This document shows, piece by piece, positions 34,491-48,512 of a DNA stretch of 64,000 nt. Both the position numbers and the translations under genes were made by a program. The notes under the pieces were generated by a model. The model was given only the letters and a program-made list of their open reading frames with translations. It had not been told where the DNA came from and did not search any database. The number at the start of each line of letters is the position of its first letter. The first letter of the stretch is position 1. This stretch comes from Sebastes aleutianus (lineage: Eukaryota > Chordata > Actinopteri > Perciformes > Sebastidae), in contig CAKAKS010000031.1 in assembly GCA_916700875.1 (NCBI GenBank), forward strand, positions 15,015,124 to 15,079,123, in the 5' to 3' direction.

Positions 34491-36317
34491 AAAATAAGTA
34501 TATGAGAAACAAAACAGAAATTTCCCAATCCATCTCGTGATGTATGACAGCAGCTGCTTGGCGCTGATTAACCAAAAGCTGTTTTTGGACCGTGTCTGCC
34601 GTATGCTGGAGCTCCAGGCGTGGTCACACTGATTGGCATTCTGTGAACAACCTTTGTACTAAAAACAATGGTCAACAATGTGCAAAGGTCTGACAGGCTG
34701 GTCTCCCTGTCTTGCTGTTGGGACTGAACAGTGGTAAGTGAAACGAGTCGAGTTCGACCTGTGGAGAGAACAAAACCTGTTTCCACATGGAAGGAGAGTC
34801 TGTATAGGTACTGTTGATTTTATCTGCTTTGTGGCTACGGTATACAGTAGTGTGCTTGTTTAAGGGTTGAAAAGTTCAGTGCTAATATCGAGTATAAAAG
34901 GACACATTTGAAGTTAAGGGGAATGGTAAGCATCAGATATTTGCTTTGGATCCGTCTCTATTTTCTTCCCAGCATGTGGTAAAGTGTGTGAATATTATCA
35001 GCACACGAAGCTGACAATGTTCTCGTTTCTGATTATTGCTTTTTTGTACCCTAAGGGCTAATATAATGTTGTAGCTGCACAGTCAGCCTCACAAATCTCC
35101 TGTCAGGCATTAACAGCAGCCCACATTACTGGTAGTAATAACACAACGGCGCCTACACCAGTTTATCCCCTCCAGTCGACGATAATAATGACACACAAAC
35201 ACCTCCTATATCTCCATTCAGTTGCACTGCCTGAGGAAGCTGCTGTGCAGGGAGCTGTTATAGCAGGTGATCGTCCTTATTTGGTAATGGCCCAGATCAT
35301 GTGACCACAAAATGGTGGAAGCTGTGAGCTGTTTGTAAGCTGAGCATCTCCACCGAGAGGCTGGGAGAAAAGGAAACAGGCAGGGAACTTGGAAGTGCAT
35401 CCATGCACTGAGACGCAAGAGGACACGAGATACCCGAGCCCCAGCAGTGGTGAGTAGACGGCTTCTTATTCTGTGAAAGATAAAAAGAAGAGAATATGTT
35501 CTTGTATTTCTGTTTTTTTTTTTCTCACAGCCAGCAGACAGGAAGCGAGAGTGAGGGAGGGGCTGCTGTCATCAGCACTGTGCTGTGGAAGTGGATCTGA
35601 AGCAGCTCAGCATCCTCCATAGAGGATGCACATAACAGCTGATGCTAATTTTGTCATTCTGCAGTGTAGGAGCGTGTGCCATTGTGTGTTTGTTATCTCA
35701 GTGTGTGTGCACGTACTGTACATGTTTCTGGGAATCGTCAGCATGATGTCATCTGTACAGGAGACAACCATTCAGCATTTATTTCTGTTGCAGCTGTTAA
35801 TACAATCCCATCTTCCTTGTTCCAGGCAGAATTTCCCAGAAGGAACAATGATGTTTTTTTTCTTTTTCATGCGAATGAGCGCACGTGACTCACTGTGAAT
35901 TTGCATCTCTGCCCAATCTGTGCTCATGCGAGCGTGCAGTCATTCGATTTGAATCAGCACTAGGAAAAGACAGCGAGGAGGGGGAATGGGCTTGTCATGA
36001 TGTAACAATCCCCCCCCTCCTCCTCCTAGTCCTCCTCACCCCTCAGCATCCTCCCCCTCCTCCAGTTTGAATGGGAGGATTATTCACAGGGGAAGATGAC
36101 CTTTAACCTCAAAATCTTTCTCATTTCTCTCATCCCTCCCTCTCTTTTCTCCCCTTACCACCTTATCAGTCTGATCCACATCATGTGTTAACACATGCTG
36201 GTGTTTGGGGGCTTCTTGTGCTAATACTTTGTAGTATAGCCCAACTGATGCTGGACTTCTTGAGATACTGATATTGATATATGATTACGATATATTGGCT
36301 GATGGTAATCTTTCAAC

Positions 36318-36920
36318 ATTGGCTATGTTTACATGCACAAAATATTCATTTTTTTGCCCTTCTGAAAAAGACAATATTCCTACTAAACTGTTTCCATGAC
36401 TAATGCAATTTTATATTCCACTAATAAAACCCATGTACATGCAGCTGTGCCGGTGGCGGGCTCGTTCGACCGTGCAAACACAGCCTCCATCTTCCATTCC
36501 TTCAACCACCTTCTTAAAAAGGTCGGCATTGTGATATTTGCGCTTATCCAAAAACCTGTAGATATGTGGTCAAATGTGGGCTTTTTTTTTGGGCATGCAT
36601 CTCTGCAAACTGTCGGCTAGTTGGTTTGTGTACAACGCACAGAGCTGGCCGTAAACAGGCAAGAGGCCATGTGTCGCAAACGGCTGTAAAACCCCAAATT
36701 GAGACGCATATTCCGAATGTGCTGTATACATGTCCAAAGAATTCTCCTAAAACCTGAATAACATCGGCTTATCCCACATGTCTTTAATTGGAAAATGCTC
36801 CAATCAGAATAAGGACTATTTCAGAAAATCCCAACGGAATATGCTGTTTACATGACACCGTATCTAATTCACAATATTGTCATATTCAGAATAATAGTGT
36901 GCATGTAAACATAGCCAATG
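36318..36920. mobile_element. Non-autonomous element with GGCTATGTTTACATGCAC inverted ends
   Basis: CATTGGCTATGTTTACATGC at the left is matched by GCATGTAAACATAGCCAATG at the right. About 600 bp, no ORF. I could not settle the target duplication. Confidence 0.8.
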
Positions 36921-38004
36921 ATGTTGATACGGATCTCTTAGATTTGTCTCTTAAAGAATTATGATCAAGATTCATACTAGGCGGCACATTATACGGCTGA
37001 TTAAACTTACCATCTCTCTCTGGTGACACTGTTTCTAATTTACCTCAAACCCAGTTAGATAACGCTATTGGCAATAAACTAATATTGGCCCATTTGTCGG
37101 TCTAGCTCTATTTTGGGGTCTAAACAATATTTAAGAAAGTAGTTTTCAGTTGTGGAGGAAGTATTCAGATCCTTGACTTAAAGGACCAGTTGGCATAAAT
37201 GGAATATAGTATTAATAAGTATGTTTTCCTTAGTGTGTAATCACGTGAAAATAAGAATAGTTGTGTTTTCGTTACCTTAGAATGAACCGTTTATATCTAC
37301 ATACGGAGCGGGTTCTCTTCAAGGAGCCGGCCGCCATGTTTCTACAGTAGCCCAGAACAGACAAACTAAACACTGGCTCTAGATAGATTAGCACCTTGGT
37401 AAAAGTAAGAAATACTGTAATATAAAAATACGCCATTACCAGTAAAAATCATGCATTGAAAATTCCACTGAAGTAAAATGTATGTAAGTATTACCAGCTA
37501 AATGTATTTATCAAAAATCAAAAGTTAACGTACTCGAAAAGCATAAAATGGCCCCTTTAAGTATAATACTATTATATATTAGATGATTGTATTATTATTA
37601 CATTAATGTGTAAGTAGCAATTTTAAGTATTTTATACTGCTGAGACGTTTAATCTGTAACAATGCATCATAATTTATAGGTTTATCATGTGTTGTATATG
37701 TAAAATCTTAATCTGTAAAGTAACTTGTGACTAAAGATATCAAATAAATGTAATGTAGTAGGAGTCATTATAAGTAATAGTCGTAAAAAGCAGTGGTTCT
37801 CAACCTTTTCCAGGCGTGAACGCCCAGAATAACTAGGTCGGTGTTCACGAACAAACTCAATAAAATCTTTTCGGCGGCAAATTATAGCGCTGATTCAGAT
37901 TAGAGGAATAACAGGTGATACATTCCACAATAGTCTGGATGCTCTCCAGGTTTGTTGTATCATATTTAATAACTGTAATCATCTTCTCACAGGTCCTCCT
38001 GGGG

Positions 38005-41000
38005 ATGGACCTGGCATCAGAGAGTAAAATGAACTCTGAGAGTGCCGAAGGCAGACCAGGTGAGTCAACCAACGCTCCGATTCAAAGCAAACCAACCGTT
38101 ATTCAAAAAGAAATGTACAAAACCGCGATGATTGAGGGGTTTTTATGTACTGTGTTTTTTTGTGTTGTAGTCCCTCCTACCTCTCTACCCCTGCAAGGAG
38201 GTCCCAGCCAAAGGAAAAAGCTATCTGCCCCTCGCATCAGCCTATCGCTGGACCAGAGCGAGGACGACTTGGGGGAGACGCCAGATGATCTCGACATTAA
38301 CGTGGACGACCTCGACACTCCTGATGAGGGGGATTACCTCGACTACACGGACCATGAAATGGACTGGGAAGGTGGGTCAGTCAGGATGCAAACAATCTTT
38401 TGTTGTGCTGTCACGGTTGTTTATTTTAATCACAGCAACTTTATAACTGATGTTATGTTTTATGGTATATTTCTCCACACCACCAAGGTTGACTATGAAT
38501 TTCCAATCTCTTTTTCACTGAAGACACAGTATGAAAAGCACAAATAAATAACATTTTTTTGATGGCTGAATTCTGTGTACCTGCTTCAGTTTCAGGGCCA
38601 CACTGTCATGGCTTACTGGGACACTTGAACACAACACAGTCATCTCTAATGTTGTTAGTAAAACCTGTGCCTGCTGTATAACACAGTATTGTTCTTTTCT
38701 CCTATCAGACCCCAATCCAGCCAATAGGAGCGGGACAAATGAGCCTTACAATCCCATCCCGACGTACAGCGCTGAGGAGGAGCGCCAGGACGGCAAACTA
38801 TGGAGGACGGTCGTCATCGGGGAGCAGGAGCACCGCATCAACATGAAGATCATTGAGCCCTACATGAGAGTCATCTCCCACGGAGGTGAGACTATTAAAG
38901 AGCATCATAACTACTAATATTATGTCCATTTTCAACATTACCTATTAGTATTTACAGAAGCAAATATTTTTCAATTACTCAATACTGACCAAGAAATCAT
39001 TATTAAGTGGTGTACATCATCTGAAAACTGGGAATCTGAAGATTAATTTGAGATGCAGCTCAGCAATTTGTGTCAAGTTTTTCTAGTCATAAATCTGTAA
39101 TAAACATGAATTAATTAATTCATTATTTAAAATGAATTATGAAAGTGTATAAGAGTTTAGAACATTATAATGGAAGTGTATTATTGTCATCCCCATGCTC
39201 TATTATGTCTCATAAATTATTGCAGCAATTTTTGGGTTGATAACATTTGTTACACAGATTTGGTGCTAAATTTAACAATTTTTTTCCACTCGAGAATTGA
39301 TAAAAATGATCAATAATCTCTCCAAAATACCACATTAAGACACCAAGACCTTGAAGAACACCATAGAGAAAGCCATGCTGTGATTTGGGATCAAAAACCT
39401 TTTGACTTTTGAAGATTTCTGCAAGAATTGCATTTTTCAGCGATTGGATGGCGTGCACTTCTGTTGTGTAAACTGCTCAGAAACCCCCTTATTGTCAATC
39501 TACCTAAGAAAGCCATCCATCCTCTGAATGCTCTAGGTCTCTAGTTTATGGCTGTAAAGTTTCATGAGGCTGTGATTATCCTAGAGGTCACCACAGGTCA
39601 TTTTATACAGTGAGGTCAGATTTTAAAAAAATGGTCTCACTACATTGAAATGGCTACTATGGGGACTAACATCACCACACATGTATACAGTTGGGCTCAT
39701 TGCGGACAATTACAGACACCAAAAACTGTTGCAATGCACATATGAGTATGTGAGTGTTGTTTAAAGATAGACCTGAAAATAAATGTGAACCTTTCCTTAA
39801 ATACTCTTCCTACAACACCCAATAGTCATTGCAAGTTCTATTAATCATAAGTCAGTGATGCTGGCACAAAGAAACAGAAGTAAACAACCAGTCTGATTGA
39901 AAATATCTAGAACTGGCCGCATCGATTCAACAGAATAAATACGGGGACTCATTGTTTGAGCACAGTAAACATTTTCAGTTCACAGCAGGCCTGAATATCT
40001 GATTCCAGAAGTAACAGCATCTTATAAAAGACCTAATCTCTGCTCTACAGTATCACAAGCAGCTATTGTTTTCAAGCTGGCTTCCGCCACTTCTCGGCTA
40101 ACGAGATGGCACAATGATGTCTCATTTTGGAAATGCTTCATGTTACCTTGGAGGCCGGCCAACCAAATAAATGAGGAAATGCAGGCTGTAGCTGAAGCCA
40201 GCTGATGAGTATGACATCATCCAGCGGCCATCAGAGGGAACTCTCCACAAAACACAAGGTGGAAAATTCCACATGTCCTCTGCACATTAGAACAATAGGA
40301 TTCAGGTTGAAAAGGAGCAAAGTGGCCACTTGATGATGATATAACTTGTGTGTTTGATGATGGGTGGCTGCTGCTGTCCTAAACACCTTTCCAGTGCGTA
40401 TAGACAAGTGACCAATTACAGGAAAAACACAAACAAATAAGTGGAGAAATGGGTGCAGTTGTTTCCATACGAAAATGATGGGAATATGTTGGACAGCGCT
40501 CTCCACAACTGCAACTAACGATTATTTCCTTTAACGATTAATCTGTCAGTAACTTTCTCGATTTATTGATTAGTCTATAAAATGTCAGAAATGAAAATAA
40601 AAGCCGCAAATCCTCACATTTGAGAAGCTAAAAACAAAACATTTTTGGGCATTTTTGCTTGAAAAATGTATTGGTTATTAGAATAGTCGCTGGTTATTTT
40701 TCTGTCAATCGAATAATTGACTAATCATTTCAGCTCTACAAAACACCAAGGGACTCGGGGAGCGTTGAAGCGTTTCTCATGGTCGACCAACCCTTCCTAA
40801 AACACTTAAAAGTGACAATCCGTAAGATTTCAGTCCTGGTTGATTTGGCGACACCCTGTTTACTGGTGGCAACAGCAAATGTGGTTTAATACTACAGGTC
40901 CCAGAATACTGTGGGCAGCAAAACAAACTTTTGGCGTTTTAGTAAAGAAGTCAGGAAATAATTTCCATCATTCTGTAGTCAACTGCGATGACGGCACGAG

Positions 41001-44000
41001 TCTGTGAACAGTGAAAATAGTTGGTGACCTCGCTGAGAAGTTGTAGATGTGCAGCCTGTCGCCTGCAGCTCTTCATCTAACAGCTCACTGCAGCTGCTAT
41101 TTCTAGTTCCATTACTCCTTGTACTCCATAATATTGATTCATATCTGATCAGCGCGGCCTAGTTTGACCGTTTGGTCGAAGTTCGCGAGTGATTGACAGC
41201 CGGCTCTCATAGACGGCAGCTGGACAGCCAACCTCAGATCAGCTCTTACTGCTTGTTTTCCTCCGGTATGTGAAATCTTGTAGATGCCGTTAGGAGCACC
41301 TGAGGACACAGAGGCACATGATTTTGTTCCAGGTTACCTGTTTCATGTACTACTTTTACTTCTGAGTTTTATAAAAATAACGTTTTTTAAATCATATTTG
41401 CGCCAATCTCGCCTACTTCAGACATTTATTTAAATGAAAATGTTCGAGATTATTACTTTAAATGACCTTTTCTTTTAATTTGTCACCATGTATGTAGCTG
41501 CATTAAGTCTGCTGGGGGAGCTGGGTCTTAAATTGAGGCCGGACACAGAGTCACGCCATATTGGTTTCACAGGCAGAGGCCCCATCTCTGTCTTTCCTTT
41601 CTGTGGGGCCCTTTAAAACCCCGGGGTCATGGGTTTACACCCTGGTAAGCCTGTGCCTTAAGTAAGTACTGGCCATATTACCATCATTGGTGGAAATCTG
41701 ACCCCTAATAGCAGGTAGTGCATTTCCTCCCCACTGTGCTGTGGGCTTAAGTGAAACCCAGCCGTCCCATGGAAACAGAGACGTCTGTCACTGGAAATAT
41801 CACAAGATCTGTCATTCAGATAAAAGACCCTCTGTCTGAGTGACACCAAATCTGGCGATGAATGGGTTGGTGAATAAAAGGAAATTATCTGAAAAGTAGT
41901 GAGAGGAAAGGGGACAGAGAGACAGTCAGACAAAAGAGACAGATTGGCAGATAAATTGAACAAAAAAAGAGGAAAATAAGGGAGCAATCAAATTATGAAA
42001 ACTATGCTAATTAAGGCTCTCAGCAGCAATTGAACAAGGTCAACTTAACTCTTATTATTTTAATGTGTTTTTATCAAGGCTACTATAGCAACGGAGTGAA
42101 TGCCATCATAGTGTTTGCTGCCTGCTTCCTGCCAGACAGCGACAGCGAGGACTACCATGAGATAATGGAGAACCTCTTCCTGTGAGTTTCACACTGCACT
42201 GACGCACACACACACTTTTAACCAGTCGTTTATTTTTAACAGGTTATACACTGACCCACTTTTTAAGTTTTGTAGAGAAATGTTAGTTATTGCTCTTTGC
42301 TCATTTGGTTTTTAGCCAAGCTATTGATGGTCTAATACTTTGGTCCCGACTCAACAAGACTAAACAACACGGCGTAAACAGCTGTTTCTATGGGCCTCCT
42401 GCTGATTTTGAGTGATAATTGTGAATGTTGTTATTAATAAATGTAGGACATATAATATAATGCTTTGTTTATGATGACAGTTCTGTTTAGTTTTAACAGC
42501 CATCACCTAGGTATTGTCCAATGTGTGACTTTTTCTCTCCTTCTGACCGCCGGAAATCCCCCGTCATAAAATCATGTGCACGCACACTTTGACTCTGTCA
42601 AACACACTCAGTAACATCTATTCTAAGGCAAATAAATATCACTGCTACAGGCGATGTAATGTAAAAACCATTCCTGAGTCATAAATGTTATTTTATTTTT
42701 AAAATGTATTTTTATGTTTTTCTCCACAACCATCTGGCGGCGCCCTTACATTATCTCCCGACCCCCAGGTTGAGAACCACTGTGCTAGATGAGAAGTCAA
42801 GGGATCACCAAAGTTATTACAATTCATCCTGCAGAGAACATGAATGTCTGGATGAAATTTCATGGCAATCCATCCAATAGTTGTTGAGACATTTCACTCA
42901 AAACCACTAATGTCAGCCTCTTGGTGGAGCTACAAAGAAGTCAGGGGATAACCTGAGTTGGATTTATCCTCTGGGGACCATGAATGTCTGCACAAATTCA
43001 TCTAGTAAATGTTGAGGTATTTCAGTCTGAACAAACTGACAGACCTATATTGCCATCCCTAGAGCCATGCTGCTATCGGATGGATAGCAGTGAAATGATG
43101 TGCTGTCATTCATGGTCCCCAGAGGACAAAGCCATTGCTTTGGTGGCAATCCTTTGAGATTTGAGGCCTGAATATCTGAATCCAGAAGTAATATTATAAA
43201 AGTCATATTTCTTGGTCTACTGTATCACAATCAGTTATTGTTTCTGAGCTGGCTTCTGAAACATCTCAGTTTCTCTTCATTCACCCTCTGGGGACCATGA
43301 ATGTCTGTACAACTTGAAATTTTGTGCAGTCATTCATGGTCCCCAAAGGACAAAGCCATTGCTTTGGTGATCCTTTTGAGATTTCATCCAGCGACACCAG
43401 GTTGACTTTGTTGATGTTTAGTCTCCATATGGTACAGATATCTAAGTACCTGCAAAAACTAAATGATTCTCTATAAATAGTATTTAGTAGTGTTATAGTA
43501 CTTGACATTGGTCTTGGCCTTGAGACCAGTCCCAAGACCACTTTTTGAAGGTCTCGTCTCGGAATCAAAAAGCATTTTTACTCGGTCTTGGACAAAGAGG
43601 ACCACAACAGCGGGGATATCACTAAACTGCCTGTTTAGTCTGATTTATTTGTTAACAGCATTATTGCTCATAGAAAACAAAGAAAAATTCACCTTTGCAA
43701 TGCTGTTTGATTATTTTATCAAGACGTTTTTCATGATACACTTATACATACACACATTTACAGTAAATGACAATAAAAGAGGTGAATGAAGAGGAATCTT
43801 CATTGGTTTTCTGTGGCTGTTTTTATGGAAATATGGATCATTCAGATTAATTTGAGGTGAGCCGATGGTTTGCATGTTCCACATTTTATCTTAAGTGTGT
43901 CATGCAGTGTGGGACCCTCACTGGTTTGGTCTTGGTCTTGACTCGGTCTTACCTTGCTTTGGTCTTGACTTGGTCTCAACCCCTCAAAGACTTGGTCTTG

Positions 44001-47000
44001 TCTCTGTCTTGATAAACTCTGGTCCTGGTCATGACTTGGTGTCGGTTTAGGTGGTCTTGACTCAAACGCTGGTATTTAGCATATTGAGGATGCTACTTAA
44101 TTCTTTAAATAAGCCACGGCTCCTCTGCACAAGGAAAACTCTCCAAATAAAGTGACAGAAATAAAGTGATAGTCTAGCTTGTTTGTGGAGGCCTCCCATG
44201 TTGATGCCTTCACTGTGGTGCTGGCACACTTGCATTTCATGCTTGGACAGTGTGATTGGGATCCCACAGGCTGTTCTGTGGAAGATATTGAGTAAGCTGG
44301 CATATCTGAGAGTTTTGGATAGAAATGAAAGGAGGTAAACCATAGCGTCTGCACTTTGTGATGCCAGATGGCTCGAGGTCTGAATCCTCGCGAGGAGGAG
44401 TTAACTATAGCCGAGAGGTGAATGGTATGCAGCTTGATGTCAGTGGGAGATGATCACAATAGTCACGAAACAGAGTGGATCAGTGGTGTTGATTTGTAAG
44501 CTGGAGAATGACATTGGATCAGAAGGAGAGGAGAGTCGGAGTGGGACCAAAGTCATTGAAGTTCGAGGAGTTATTGAGGAAACTGGAGAGGACTGTGTTA
44601 GCTGAGGATATTGTCAACTATTTTCAAAGGAGATGACAAAGTTCCCTGCTGACTGAGAGGAGGTGTGGTGGTGGGATTTCAGGAGAGAAATGAGAAAGAG
44701 ATAACAGTTTTCAGAGTATTGGATTTTATAAAGGTAGAAAGTCAGGGATGGATGCAAGAGAATGAAAAAAGAAGAAATTCAAAGCAAAACAGCTCATCCA
44801 TGGAGCAACATTTGTACCAATTTCTCATAGCTGACATCAGAGAAGAGACATTTCTTAAAATGCGGCCAGTTTTTCAAACCGAGCAAGACGGTATAGGTCT
44901 CCTATTATTTCGTCATATTGTTGGCATTCAGAGTCACAAAACATGGTTCTTCTGCATCTCTTGCATTTCACCATTTTGACATACGTAATGTTAAAGACAG
45001 TGACGTTTTTTTCGGGCTGACACAGTGGCACACTTGGGAGAGTTGCAAGAGGCATGATGTTGTGATGGCAGCATGATGTACATTTTTTTAGACTGCTTTA
45101 GTTACTAGTTATTTTGCATATTCAGATTAATAGAAAATAAATCAACCAATACATTATGATGTATTATCACAGGTTAAGTTACGCAGCAGTATACAAAGTA
45201 CTTCACCTTTACCAGCTGCAACATTAAAGTGAGATATTAAATTACCTATATCGGGATAGAACATTTCACCCATTTCAGTACAATTTTTGGGTCAATTCTA
45301 CTCTTATTCCAGAAGATAATGGTAAATATCCCTTGGGTAGAAGTCAAGGTCAAGCTTTTAATTATTTGAATATGTGTGTGTTTGTCTTCAGCTATGTGAT
45401 CAGCACACTGGAGCTGATGGTGGCAGAGGACTACATGATTGTGTACCTGAATGGAGCCACGCCCCACAGAAGAATGCCTGGCCTTGGCTGGTTGAAGAAA
45501 TGCTATCAGATGATTGACAGAAGGTCTGTTCTGTTCCCTTACATGATCTTGTGAAAGATAACAGCAGCATGACTTGTGATGATGATTTGTATCTCACCTG
45601 AATGAAAATGAAAATGCAACATGGACATAAATATACTTAACATGTGATATATTTTGTTGTTTTCAGGCTCAGGAAGAATTTGAAATCCTTCATTATTCTC
45701 CATCCATCATGGTTTATCAGGACCGTTCTAGCCATAACCAAGCCCTTCATCAGGTAACAATGATCCTATTTTTATTCTAGGGACTGCAGTGTTAGTCAGT
45801 CAGTCGACAACTGTTAGATGGATTGCCATGAAAAGTTGTGCAGACAATTTTTTTTATAACCTACCATACTATGACTTTTTAATTACTTTTTTTGACATAC
45901 TATAGTATAACTTTTTTATGACATACTACACTGACTTTTTATGACATTCTATACTATGACTTTTGATAACATACTATATTATGACTTATGGCATACTATA
46001 CTATGACATACTACACTGACTTTTTTGACATACTGTGCTATGACTTTTGACAACTTATGACATACTATACTTCGGCTTTTTTAACATACTGTAGTATAAC
46101 TTTTTGAGATACTATACTATAAGTTTTTAATTACTTTTTTAACATACTATACTATAACTTTGTTCGACATACTATACTTAGACTTTTATGGCATACTATT
46201 CTGTGACTTTTTTTATGACTTATGGCATATAATATGACTTTTTTACAACATACTACTGTAACCTTTATAATGACACTTTTGTGACATACTTTACTATGCC
46301 TTTTTTTTACAATATACTATAGTATGAGTTTTTTCTTTAAACTTTAATGACATACTATGATTTATGACATAATCGAATTCTTCTGATGCCAAACCAGTTA
46401 TATTCACTGTGTTTTTGTGTGTGTGTGTGTGTGTGTGTACGTACATGTTGCTCTTGTCACAGCACCAAGTTCAGCAGTAAGATTAGGTATGTGAACAGTT
46501 TGGATGAACTGCAGGAATCCATCCCCATGGACTGCATCCAGATCCCAGAGTGCATCATTAGGTGAGTCCCTCCTAACCCCCCAAACACTGCAACACCTCC
46601 ACCTCCTCCAAGCCTGAGTTGTCTTATTAAATGACTTTATATTCATCTTGTCATTTGAACTCTCACCTCTAGACTTGACAAGGAACTGAAGGTAGCAGCA
46701 GAGAACTCAAAGTAAGTATAGACTCTCCTGGCTCTCATTACTTCCCTCTGCGGAGGCAGTGGCCTCTGCCTCGGTTTTATCCTTGGCTGGAGCGCTCATT
46801 TATCAGATGGCTCACTTTTAGATCACAGGGGCTCTTCTGCTGGATGAGGACCAATTGGATTTGGCTATGGTTGCAATTACAGGAAGGACGGAGGAAAAAA
46901 AAAATTTGCTAAAGATGCTAAATGCATCGCTTTCATCTCATTTATCATTACAGTAAAATAAATGAGCCCGGCCTTATTGCAAAGTGATCTATTACACTGA

Positions 47001-47384
47001 TAATAAATGTTGGAACGACACTGTAGAATTCACACACTATTCTCTGGCTGATTAATTGTGCATATAATCATGAGTTGCATGTCTTCAAATTCACCAAATA
47101 CCAGTGAATTACAACATTTCACAATAATAAATTCTGCTCTAACAACCACTCTATTTTTTTTTGTTTCATTCAAGACGGAATAGTTTTCTGCTGGGACCGG
47201 AGCCAACAGCAGTAGGCAGAACAGAGTAAGTCCTCTAAGACGTTTAAGTTCACACATGGAAGAGAAATGGCCTCGTGTCAGCAGTCTGTCACCCATACAT
47301 AAACATACCCGTTTTTAATGTCTCTGTTTTTGTTCTCTCGTCTTCCCCAGCAGACCAGATGCAGCCGGTGCCAGCAGCTCTTAA
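38005..47384 (+). CDS. prune2: BCH-domain protein, short prune2/BMCC1 type
   Basis: Coding exons 38005-38059, 38171-38371, 38709-38885, 42079-42181, 45392-45523, 45667-45753, 46463-46561, 46673-46711, 47175-47225, 47351-47384. The sum is 978 nt, 325 residues, with all phases agreeing. Order: acidic linker with KKLSAPRISLSLDQSEDD and DDLDINVDDLDTPDEGD; a WED triplet at about residues 84-86 split over an exon junction; then a BCH (BNIP2/Cdc42GAP homology, CRAL-TRIO-like) domain from about 110 to 275 (LWRTVVIGEQEHRI, NAIIVFAACFLPDS, EDYMIVYLNGATPHRRMPG, SFIILHPSWFIRTVLA). BCH proteins bind small GTPases and regulators; caytaxin binds kinesin light chain through a WED motif. Synteny next to pcsk5 and sequence favour prune2 over atcay or bnip2. 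The DHH phosphoesterase N-terminus of long PRUNE2 is absent. The start used is the first ATG in exon 37993-38059; an upstream coding exon cannot be ruled out. Confidence 0.85.
38886..42078. other. prune2-like intron 3
   Basis: No gene. About 40500-40740 holds CGATTAATCTGTCAGTAACTT and TCGAATAATTGACTAATCAT blocks related to the repeats at 13280 and 62340-62660. The family A repeat lies in reverse at about 41080-41400. The rest is ordinary intron sequence. Confidence 0.6.
41080..41400 (-). mobile_element. Dispersed repeat, family A, inverted copy 4
   Basis: Contains the complement of the family A blocks: TAATATTGATTCATATCTGA, CCTAGTTTGACCGTTTGGTC, AGTTCGCGAGTGATTGACAG, then TTAGGAGCACC and ACACAGAGG, as in copy 1. 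Confidence 0.78.
42182..45391. repeat. prune2-like intron 4: family C and GGTCTTG repeats
   Basis: At about 42775-43350 there are three partial copies of the family C repeat (ACCATGAATGTCTGCACAA, CAATCCATCCAATAGTTGTT), some inverted. At about 43495-44075 a GGTCTTGGTCTTGACTCGG-rich element occurs, a likely relative of the CAAGAC minisatellite elements. The remainder to 45391 is featureless. Confidence 0.65.
45858..46372 (+). repeat. Tandem array of GACATACTATACTATGACTTTTT units in prune2-like intron 6
   Basis: About 500 bp of variable 20-40 bp units, each with a CATACTATACTATGAC core followed by a T run. On the pcsk5 side the same unit appears complemented at 49740-50745. A (GT)n stretch follows at about 46417-46437 before the acceptor at 46462. 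Confidence 0.92.
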
Positions 47385-48364
47385 ACCCAAACATCCTAAA
47401 TGGATGGGTCACCTCAATGTTCTGAAGTCACTGTTGTATTGTACGGGTGAAGCTGGAAAACAAAGTCAAGGCTTGTTAAGGTAACGTGTGTGTGTGTGTT
47501 TGCCAATTAGACACTGGAGTTTAAAATGAAAAAAACAACTTGCAATAGTTCCTGTTAAAACTCAAGAGTTAGATCTCATTCTTTATGACTGCTGTAGTAT
47601 CTACTGTACCTTTACACCTGCAAAACCAGAGAACTATATAGTCAAGTGTGATGCTTGGCAGCACCTACAGAGTAGCATTGTCGTTCACGGTAGGGTAGGA
47701 AAAGCAATTACACACCAGACAGTGCACTGCGCAAATCCATTTGTAGAGTCTATAGTGTTGTAGTTGTGTGCATGAGAAGCAGTGAAGCAATAATATCACC
47801 CTTTACTGGTCACACACTCTCAGTATTTCAGATAAAGAGGCGACTTGTGTGTCAGCAATCTACAATAAAAGCACATGGTGTGGCCAAAAAAAACCTTGTG
47901 CCATAGATGACCAACTATTGCATTTAAGCAATCCACTCCTCTGTCTTAATACTTGTTCTAAAACTAGAAAAAAAAATCTACAAATAGATATTTGAACTTT
48001 ATAGAGTTTATCTGAAACCAAGGAGGATAAAGTTAAATATGAAACCAAGTTATAAGTGCAATGTGAGAGCATGTATTTTTAGCTCTGCAAATGTGTGTGT
48101 GAGTGTGTTTTCAATCCGTTTGTCAGATACATAAACTGGAAATCATCCCTTGAGCTTCTCCTGAATCATCAGGAAGAAACCTCAGAGTGAATAAAAGATG
48201 GGATTTCTGTAAAGCACAATATCTTCTATGTGTGTGTGTGTGTTTGTGCACCAGTGCATGTCCCCTCATAGATAACTGATTGTCCTCTTACCCATGAGTC
48301 TTCTTCTATGGTGTGTTGAGGATGTGCAAGGAAATGATGGATCACTGTCTAGTAATTCAATAAA
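47385..48364 (+). other. prune2: prune2-like 3' UTR and poly(A) signal
   Basis: Follows the TAA at 47382-47384. AATAAA at 48359-48364 is followed by a T/GT-rich stretch (GTTGTTTTCAGTCG, TCGTGTTTTGTCAG), a good cleavage context. Short TG runs at about 47485 and 48228-48243. No ORF of coding character. Confidence 0.55.
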
Positions 48365-48512
48365 AATGGACTGAAGTCTGAATGTTGTTTTCAGTCGTCA
48401 TTTTCAATCGTGTTTTGTCAGTTGGACTTTGATTCGTCGCATAGCAATTAGTTAGTTTCCGCCCTGTGAAGCCATAACTTACTCTTTAGTACATCTGCAT
48501 TTTTTCCAAGTC

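Larger units (their letters stand above)
32974..38004. other. Spacer between gna14-like and prune2-like genes
   Basis: No coding gene. Holds a TTAA-flanked MITE, a SINE and a TIR element listed separately, plus a fragment of the TTAAAGGACCAGT family at about 37170-37400. A donor-like CAGTG|GTGAGT at 35449 and an acceptor-like TTTCTCACAG at about 35521-35530 could mark 5' UTR exons of the prune2-like gene, but this is only a guess. I see no convincing gna14-like AATAAA close to its stop codon. Confidence 0.55.

Noticed and set aside
38171..47384. Calling the BCH gene caytaxin (atcay) or bnip2
   Set aside because: The linker and BCH sequence are similar to both, but position next to pcsk5 in convergent orientation and the text around LDQSEDD and VVIGEQE fit prune2 better. 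Kept as an alternative only.
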